Source of the DNA: Blastococcus sp.
GTDB lineage: Bacteria > Actinomycetota > Actinomycetes > Mycobacteriales > Geodermatophilaceae
Direction of reading: 5' to 3'
Assembly (NCBI GenBank): GCA_025963345.1
Contig: JAOPUS010000428.1
Coordinates: 1 to 13,402, forward strand
Length of the DNA stretch: 13,402 nt
Positions 12,690-13,402 of this stretch are shown here, one piece after another (position 1 is the first letter of the stretch; the number at the start of each line of letters is the position of its first letter). The notes beneath the pieces are model-generated. The model worked only from the letters and a program-made list of their open reading frames with translations. It was not told the DNA's origin and searched no databases. The translations under genes and the position numbers were made by a program.

Positions 12690-13402
12690 ATGAGCGAGGC
12701 AAGCGCAAGGGCCCGGGTGGCCATCGTGACCGGTGCCGCCCGCGGCATCGGTGCCGCGACGGCCCTCCAGCTGGCACGGGACGGGTTCGCCGTGGCCGTC
12801 CTCGACCTGGACGAGTCCGCCGCCAAGGGCACCGTCGGGGCCATCGAGGCCGCGGGTGGCAAGGCGCTGGCCGTCGGTGCCGACGTCAGCGACTCCGAGC
12901 AGGTCGAGGCTGCGGTCACGCGGGTGGCCGCCGAGCTCGGCGGGCCCACCGTGCTGATCAACAATGCCGGCGTCACCCGCGACAACATGCTGTTCAAGAT
13001 GACCGAGACCGACTGGGACGTCGTCATGAACGTGCACCTGCGGGGGGCGTTCCTGATGAGCCGCGCCGTGCAGAAGCACATGATCGACGCCAAGTGGGGC
13101 CGGATCGTCAACCTGTCGAGCGTCTCGGCGCTGGGCAACCGCGGCCAGGCGAACTACTCCACGGCCAAGGCCGGGCTGCAGGGCTTCACCAAGACCCTCG
13201 CCATCGAGCTGGGTAAGTTCGGGGTGACCGCCAACGCGATCGCCCCCGGCTTCATCGAGACCGAGATGACGAAGGCGACCGCCGAGCGCATGGGCATCGC
13301 GTTCGAGGACTTCATCAAGGGCGCCGCCTCGCAGATCCCGGTCGCCCGGGTCGGCCAGCCCGAGGACATCGCGCACCTGGTGTCCTTCTTCGTCAGCGAG
13401 GG
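12690..13402 (+). CDS. FabG-like short-chain dehydrogenase/reductase (3' end outside window)
   Basis: The visible 237 residues form a classical SDR, probably a 3-oxoacyl-(ACP or CoA) reductase that reduces or oxidises a beta-keto group with a nicotinamide cofactor. The cofactor motif TGAARGIG (14-21), D65 (ADVS), NNAG (91-94), N114, and the catalytic S143, Y156 and K160 (YSTAK) are all present. So is the IAPGFIETEMT segment (about 189-199) that shapes the substrate loop. D39 at the end of the second strand (VLDLD) points to NAD(H) preference, while E. coli FabG uses NADPH; this is inference. The ATG at 12690 has GAAGGGA (12677-12683) six bases upstream. The frame is still open at the window edge; about 10-15 residues should remain. 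No other fatty-acid or polyhydroxyalkanoate gene is visible here. Confidence 0.95.
   Translation, partial: MSEASARARVAIVTGAARGIGAATALQLARDGFAVAVLDLDESAAKGTVGAIEAAGGKALAVGADVSDSEQVEAAVTRVAAELGGPTVLINNAGVTRDNMLFKMTETDWDVVMNVHLRGAFLMSRAVQKHMIDAKWGRIVNLSSVSALGNRGQANYSTAKAGLQGFTKTLAIELGKFGVTANAIAPGFIETEMTKATAERMGIAFEDFIKGAASQIPVARVGQPEDIAHLVSFFVSE

Noticed and set aside
11657..13138. 493-codon minus-strand open frame opposite the permease end, DUF350 and FabG-like genes
   Set aside because: All three plus-strand genes are clear family members; the minus product is low-complexity with no domain.

Overview
The window is high-GC DNA with GTG starts, strong purine-rich ribosome sites next to leaderless-looking genes, and proteins typical of Actinomycetota: a PAC2-family protein, an F420-type PPOX oxidoreductase, and a SatD-like regulator. 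The combination suits a soil actinomycete. Geodermatophilaceae (Blastococcus, Modestobacter, Geodermatophilus) is my guess for the family, but the sequence does not prove it. I see no tRNA, rRNA, CRISPR array, transposase, integrase or phage gene. No stretch above 300 bases lacks a gene. The largest gaps are about 155 bases (before the last gene) and about 110 bases (before the repeat-protein gene).

Left part (1-3495). The 3' end of a haem catalase gene runs into a perfect 15-bp bidirectional hairpin. Facing it on the minus strand are a PAC2-family gene and, further upstream, an AI-2E-family membrane permease. The permease diverges from an F420/FMN split-barrel oxidoreductase at about 3420-3495.

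Middle part (3496-8305), all plus strand. After the oxidoreductase comes a two-gene unit: a SatD-like protein with a C-terminal helix-turn-helix, then a small polytopic membrane protein that resembles the C-terminal part of DUF3307. Next is the most interesting locus. It encodes a 219-residue, cysteine-free, alanine-rich protein built from two 75-residue repeats. Twenty-five bases later comes a 796-residue membrane protein that joins a PqqD-like peptide-recognition domain to an M50 (site-2-protease type) zinc protease and a soluble domain with two CxxC pairs. This looks like a substrate and its recognition/processing/export protein, a RiPP-like arrangement. The pairing is my inference.

Right part (8379-13402), all plus strand. 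It holds a helical protein of unknown function, a dienelactone-hydrolase-family enzyme with an intact Cys-Asp-His triad and a hairpin terminator, and a GNAT acetyltransferase pseudogene (one-base frameshift plus apparent internal deletion). After these come a small ankyrin-repeat protein, a second AI-2E-family permease, a DUF350 membrane protein whose 3' end is partly duplicated downstream, and the start of a FabG-like short-chain dehydrogenase cut by the window edge. Most of these look like separate small transcription units. Several have a TANNNT-like -10 box placed 6-7 bases before the start codon, as expected for leaderless mRNAs.
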